Shown here piece by piece: positions 60,446 to 64,000 of a stretch of DNA of 64,000 nucleotides (its first letter is position 1; every line of letters begins with the position of its first letter). The translations under genes were made by a program, and so were the position numbers. The notes under the pieces are model-generated. The model was not told the DNA's origin and searched no databases. It saw only the letters and a program-made list of their open reading frames with translations. Origin of the DNA: Streptomyces sp. SS1-1 (lineage in GTDB: Bacteria; Actinomycetota; Actinomycetes; Streptomycetales; Streptomycetaceae); the NCBI RefSeq assembly GCF_008973465.1, contig NZ_WBXN01000004.1, positions 2,480,001-2,544,000 on the forward strand, read 5' to 3'.

Positions 60446-61226
60446 CATCTCCGCCGCGCCGCGCGTGGCCGAACCCGTGCCCCAGCCCGTCGTGGGGGGC
60501 CGCCGCAGACGGGACTCCGCCGCCTGGGTGGCCATGTACCACTCGGTCTCCACGGACCCCGACGACCCGTACAACGTGACCGTCACCCCGGCCCGTCTGG
60601 AGCGGCAGCTCGCCTGGCTGGCCGGGCGCGGGCTGCGCGGGGTGAGCGTGCGCGAGCTGCTCGCCGCGCGGGACCGGGGCACCGAACGCGGCCTGGTCGG
60701 GCTGACCTTCGACGACGGCTACACCGACTTCGTCACCGAGGCGCTGCCCGTGCTGCGCCGCCGCGGCTTCACGGCGACGGTGTTCGTGCTGCCCGGCCTG
60801 CTGGGCGGCACGAACGTGTGGGAGCCGACCGGTCCCCGCAAGCCGCTGCTGGACGAGGACGGGGTGCGCGGGGCGGCGGCGGCCGGGATGGAGGTCGCCT
60901 CGCACGGGATGACGCACCTCGATCTGACCCGCGCGCCGGACGAGGTGCTGCACCGGGAGGTCGCCGAGAGCCGGCAGCGGCTGGCCGCGCTCCTCGGGGA
61001 CGACGTGGTGGGGTTCTGCTACCCGTACGGCTACCACGACGTGCGGGCCGTGGACGCCGTGCGCCGGGCCGGCTACCGGTATGCGTGCGCGATCGCGCCC
61101 TCCCCGCTCAGCCGGGGGGACTTCGCGCTGCCCCGGATCCACATGGGGCAGGCGGACGGCTCGCTGCGCCTGGAGCTGAAGCGGCGGCTGGCCCGCGTCT
61201 ACGGCCGGTCCCTGGAGGCGGCGTGA
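60435..61226 (+). CDS. NodB-like polysaccharide deacetylase
   Basis: 263 residues. CE4 fold: LTFDDGYTDF (catalytic Asp), then SHGMTHLDLT (His-x3-His metal site) and FCYPYGYHD. Hydrolyses N- or O-acetyl groups. No signal peptide is seen, so it could act on cytoplasmic precursors, or the Met start may hide one. It sits inside the EPS operon, and the product may be a deacetylated amino-sugar polymer. Confidence 0.9.
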   Translation: MVADISAAPRVAEPVPQPVVGGRRRRDSAAWVAMYHSVSTDPDDPYNVTVTPARLERQLAWLAGRGLRGVSVRELLAARDRGTERGLVGLTFDDGYTDFVTEALPVLRRRGFTATVFVLPGLLGGTNVWEPTGPRKPLLDEDGVRGAAAAGMEVASHGMTHLDLTRAPDEVLHREVAESRQRLAALLGDDVVGFCYPYGYHDVRAVDAVRRAGYRYACAIAPSPLSRGDFALPRIHMGQADGSLRLELKRRLARVYGRSLEAA

Positions 61227-62365
61227 GGGTCCTGCACGTCATCACCGGACTCGGCGTCGGCGGCGCGGAGCAGCAGCTGCGGCTGCTGCTGCGGCACCTC
61301 CCGGCGCGCTGCGACGTGGTGACGCTGACCAACCCCGGCCCGGTCGCCGCGGGCCTCGCGGCCGACGGGGTCCGGGTCGCCCACCTCGGGATGGCCGGCA
61401 ACCGGGACCTGGACGTCGTGCCGCGGCTGACCCGGCTGATCCGGGGCGGCGGCTACGACCTGGTGCACACGCACCTGTACCGGGCCTGCCTGTACGGGCG
61501 GCTCGCCGCGCGGCTCGCCGGGGTGCGGGCCGTCGTGGCCACCGAGCACTCGATCGGCGCGACCCGCCTCGAGGGGCGCCCGCACAGCCCCGGGGTGCGG
61601 GCGCTGTACCTGGCGGGCGAGCGCCTCGGCCGGGTCACGGTCGCCGTCTCCCCGACGGTGGCGCAGCGGCTGCGGCGCTGGGGGGTGCCGGGGCAGCGCA
61701 TCCGGGTCATCCCGAACGGCATCGACGCGCCCCGGTTCTCCTACGACGAGGTGCGCCGCAAGGAGGCGCGGGCGTACTTCGGGCTGCCCGAGGACGCGTA
61801 CGTCGTCGGCGGTGTGGGGCGTCTCGCGCCCGGCAAGCGGTTCGGCGTGCTGGTGGCGGCGCTGGCCCAGCTGCCGGACGACGTACGGCTGCTGCTGGTC
61901 GGCGGCGGGCCCGAGGAGGCGGCGCTGCGCCGCGCGGCGCGTGAACTCGGCGTCGCAGGGCGGCTGGTGCTGACCGGTGAACGGCCGTATCTGCCCGACC
62001 CGCACGACGGGGCGCCCGACCTGCCCGCCCTGCTGTCCGCGATGGACGTGCTCGCCTCGCCGTCGCCGGAGGAGTCCTTCGGGCTGGCGGTGCTGGAGGC
62101 GCTGGCCGCCGGGCTGCCCGTGCGGTATGCGAGCTGCCCGGCCGTCGAGGACCTGCCGGCGCGGGCGGTGCCCGGTGCGCGGCGGGTCGTCGGCGGGGCC
62201 GGGGCGTACGCGCGGGAACTGCTGCGGCTGCGGGAGGCCGGGCCCGCCGAGCGGCACGCCCCGGACGTGGTGCGGCACTACGACATCGCGCGGACCGCGC
62301 GGCAGCTGATGGATCTGTACACGGCCGCTTCGGCCGGCTCGAACCTGGAAGTGAGTCCCTCATGA
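61223..62365 (+). CDS. GT4 glycosyltransferase
   Basis: 380 residues from GTG 61223, overlapping the deacetylase stop. Acceptor side: VLHVITGLGVGGAEQQLRLL, DLVHTHLYRACLYGRLAAR. Donor side: GVGRLAPGKRFGVLVAALAQ and LASPSPEESFGLAVLEALAA with the E-x7-E motif. A second sugar-adding enzyme of the repeat unit. Overlaps the Wzz-like gene. Confidence 0.9.
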   Translation: MRVLHVITGLGVGGAEQQLRLLLRHLPARCDVVTLTNPGPVAAGLAADGVRVAHLGMAGNRDLDVVPRLTRLIRGGGYDLVHTHLYRACLYGRLAARLAGVRAVVATEHSIGATRLEGRPHSPGVRALYLAGERLGRVTVAVSPTVAQRLRRWGVPGQRIRVIPNGIDAPRFSYDEVRRKEARAYFGLPEDAYVVGGVGRLAPGKRFGVLVAALAQLPDDVRLLLVGGGPEEAALRRAARELGVAGRLVLTGERPYLPDPHDGAPDLPALLSAMDVLASPSPEESFGLAVLEALAAGLPVRYASCPAVEDLPARAVPGARRVVGGAGAYARELLRLREAGPAERHAPDVVRHYDIARTARQLMDLYTAASAGSNLEVSPS

Positions 62366-63045
62366 CAGACAACCCCGCTGAGCGCGCTCCGCTGTGGGAC
62401 CGGGCCCGTGCCCGGCTCGGACGGCTGCCCGTGTGGGCGCTGGTGCCCGCCACGGCCCTGACCGGCGCCCTGGCCGGTGGCGTGTACGGGCTGGTGAAGC
62501 CCCCGCAGTACACGGCGACCAGTTCCGTGGTGGCCGTGCCGAACGGCAAGACCGAGGCCGACTGCACGGACGCGCTGGGCTTCGCGCAGGCCTACGGCCG
62601 GGTCGCCACCCAGCTCGCGGTGCTCGGGGACGCCCAGATGTGGGCGGGCGTCCCGGTGTCGACGCTGCGCGAGAGCGTGGAGGTGGCGACGTCGCCGGAC
62701 GCCCCGATGGTCGCGGTCTCGGCGACCTCGTCGAGCCCCGGGCAGGCCGTGGACATCGCGAACGCCGTGTCCCGCGCGCTGGTCACCGAGGCCGGCTACG
62801 CCAAGGACCGGACCGGTATCCGGCTGGAGAACCTGTCGCGCGCGCTGCGGCCGGGCGAGCCGTCGTCGGCGTCGCCGGGGCTGACCGCGCTGGTGGGCGC
62901 GAGCGCCGGCGGGCTGCTCGGCGGGCTCGCGATGCTGGCCCGGCCGCGCCGGCGGTCCGGTGGGCCGGGCGCGGACGACGACCTGGGCCGGGCCTCGGTG
63001 CCGGGTCCGGCCGGGGCCGCCGACGCCCAGGAGACCCGCGGATGA
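62362..63045 (+). CDS. Wzz/Kps-like chain-length or capsule membrane protein
   Basis: 227 residues. One N-terminal helix (VWALVPATALTGALAGGVYG), an extracytoplasmic region (PPQYTATSSVVAVPNGK ... DAPMVAVSATSSSPGQAVDI) and a second helix (LTALVGASAGGLLGGLAMLA). This is the two-TM Wzz/polysaccharide co-polymerase layout in shortened form, without a fused tyrosine kinase. It would tune chain length. The ATG overlaps the GT4 stop and the gene overlaps the next by 4 nt. Confidence 0.8.
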   Translation: MTDNPAERAPLWDRARARLGRLPVWALVPATALTGALAGGVYGLVKPPQYTATSSVVAVPNGKTEADCTDALGFAQAYGRVATQLAVLGDAQMWAGVPVSTLRESVEVATSPDAPMVAVSATSSSPGQAVDIANAVSRALVTEAGYAKDRTGIRLENLSRALRPGEPSSASPGLTALVGASAGGLLGGLAMLARPRRRSGGPGADDDLGRASVPGPAGAADAQETRG

Positions 63046-64000
63046 CGGCGTCCGTACGAAGGCTGACGGTGGAGGTGTGCACCGACGAGCGCGCCTTCGC
63101 CGGCCTCGCCGAGGCGTGGGGCCGGCTGCACCGGGCGTGCCCGTCGGCGACGGCGTTCCAGAGTCACGCGTGGCTGCACTCGTGGTGGCTGTCGTACGGC
63201 AGGCCGGGCCGGCTGCGGCTGGTGCTGGTGCGCCGGGGCGGCGAGCTGGTGGCGGCGGCGCCGCTGATGCGGGTGCACAGCCCGCTGCCGGCGCTGGTGC
63301 CGCTCGGCGGCACCATCACGGACTTCTGCGACGTGCTGGTCGACGAGTCGGCGGGCGCCCCGGCCGCGGCGGCGCTCGCGGACGCCCTGGCCGATCTGGC
63401 CCGTACGGCGCTGGTGGACTTCCGTGAGGTGCGGCCGGGCGGCGCGATGGAGCGGGTGTTCCTGTGCTGGCGGGGTCCGCGGCAGCGGCTGCGTGACTCG
63501 CTCTGCCTGGAGCTGCCCGCGCTCCCCATGGAGGAGCTGGTGGGGCGGCTGCCGACGGGCCGGGCCCGGCGCATCCGCAGCAAGGTCAACCAGCTGTCCC
63601 GGCTCGGGGTGCAGTGGCGGGTCGTGCCGCACGAGGAGACGGAGGCCGCGCTGCGCCGGCTCCTGGAGCTGCACCGGCTGCAGTGGGCGGGCCGGCAGGT
63701 GTCGCCCGAGCATCTGCGGCCGCGGTTCATGGAGCACCTGGTCCGCGCGGCGGTCCCGCTGGCCCGTTCCGGGGAGGCGGCGACGACGGAGTTCGTGCTG
63801 GACGGCTCGGTGGTGGCGGTCAACATCTCGCTGCTGTCGGGCGCGTTGGCCGGCATGTACCTGTACGGCTTCGACCCGGGGCTGCGGCAGCGCCGGGTGG
63901 ACGTGGCGACGATGCTGCTGCACGGGGCGACCGGGCACCTCGGGTCGGACGGGCTGCGCACGCTGAGCCTGCTGCGGGGCGCGGAGCCGTACAAGTACCG
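63042..64000 (+). CDS. FemAB/GNAT-like protein of the EPS operon, 3' end outside window
   Basis: About 320 visible residues, open to the window edge. Two acyl-transferase-like halves: FQSHAWLHSWWLSYGRPGRL and LVAAAPLMRV, then RARRIRSKVNQLSRLGVQWR and FVLDGSVVAVNISLLSGALAG with a YLYGFDPGLRQRRVDVATML pattern typical of FemAB/BioF2-like acetyl- or aminoacyltransferases (CelD/BcsL family in cellulose and EPS loci). It may acylate the polymer or add an amino-acid group; the donor is not known. Confidence 0.82.
   Translation, partial: MTASVRRLTVEVCTDERAFAGLAEAWGRLHRACPSATAFQSHAWLHSWWLSYGRPGRLRLVLVRRGGELVAAAPLMRVHSPLPALVPLGGTITDFCDVLVDESAGAPAAAALADALADLARTALVDFREVRPGGAMERVFLCWRGPRQRLRDSLCLELPALPMEELVGRLPTGRARRIRSKVNQLSRLGVQWRVVPHEETEAALRRLLELHRLQWAGRQVSPEHLRPRFMEHLVRAAVPLARSGEAATTEFVLDGSVVAVNISLLSGALAGMYLYGFDPGLRQRRVDVATMLLHGATGHLGSDGLRTLSLLRGAEPYKY

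Overview
The window reads as chromosomal DNA of a Streptomyces: very high GC with strong third-position GC bias, many GTG/TTG starts, ATGA/GTGA gene overlaps, a melC1-melC2 tyrosinase pair, a sporulation dynamin-like GTPase pair and an actinobacterial PknG locus. From memory of gene order (not checked by search) it resembles the region around SCO2649 to SCO2710 of S. coelicolor. I see no insertion sequence, prophage, integrase or CRISPR array.

Layout. 0-6 kb: malQ (minus, running off the left edge) with a small coupled gene upstream, then an ECF sigma / zinc-finger anti-sigma / ABC transporter operon. 6-9.6 kb: HNH nuclease, MscS channel, MFS exporter. 9.6-16.5 kb: the csn operon (ROK repressor, sugar ABC importer, GH4 phosphoglycosidase, BadF-type kinase) behind a perfect TAGGAAA-C-TTTCCTA operator. 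16.7-27.4 kb: seven same-strand signalling genes: a GlnX-like membrane sensor, a GlnH-like binding protein, a coiled-coil protein, the soluble kinase PknG, a PP2C phosphatase, a VWA-domain protein and an FHA-domain protein, closed by a 17-bp terminator.

27.5-34 kb: methyltransferase, truncated haemoglobin, a thioesterase pair, the ribosome-associated ABC-F protein EttA, an atypical tRNA-Trp-like gene, and a sortase-anchored thioester-domain surface protein. 34-39 kb: dynA-dynB and ssbB, three genes linked to sporulation septation and chromosome segregation, then tRNA-Arg(TCT). 39-45 kb: a two-component system followed by a patchy stretch of small and uncertain genes with weaker GC3. 45-51.5 kb: SDR and epimerase enzymes, a 2-hydroxyacid dehydrogenase, a DUF2087-type regulator, melC2/melC1, a VKOR protein and a GH16 family protein. 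51.6-54.5 kb: five small predicted secreted proteins, two of them tandem paralogues. 54.8-64 kb: an exopolysaccharide operon (two GT4 enzymes, initiating phosphoglycosyltransferase, polymerase, MurJ-type flippase, NodB-like deacetylase, Wzz-like protein, FemAB/GNAT-like protein) running off the right edge.

The most system-like element is the PknG locus. An extracytoplasmic solute sensor, kinase, phosphatase and phosphopeptide-binding protein are encoded together, and the three cytosolic partners each carry two zinc ribbons. In mycobacteria only the glnX-glnH-pknG core of this arrangement is well known.
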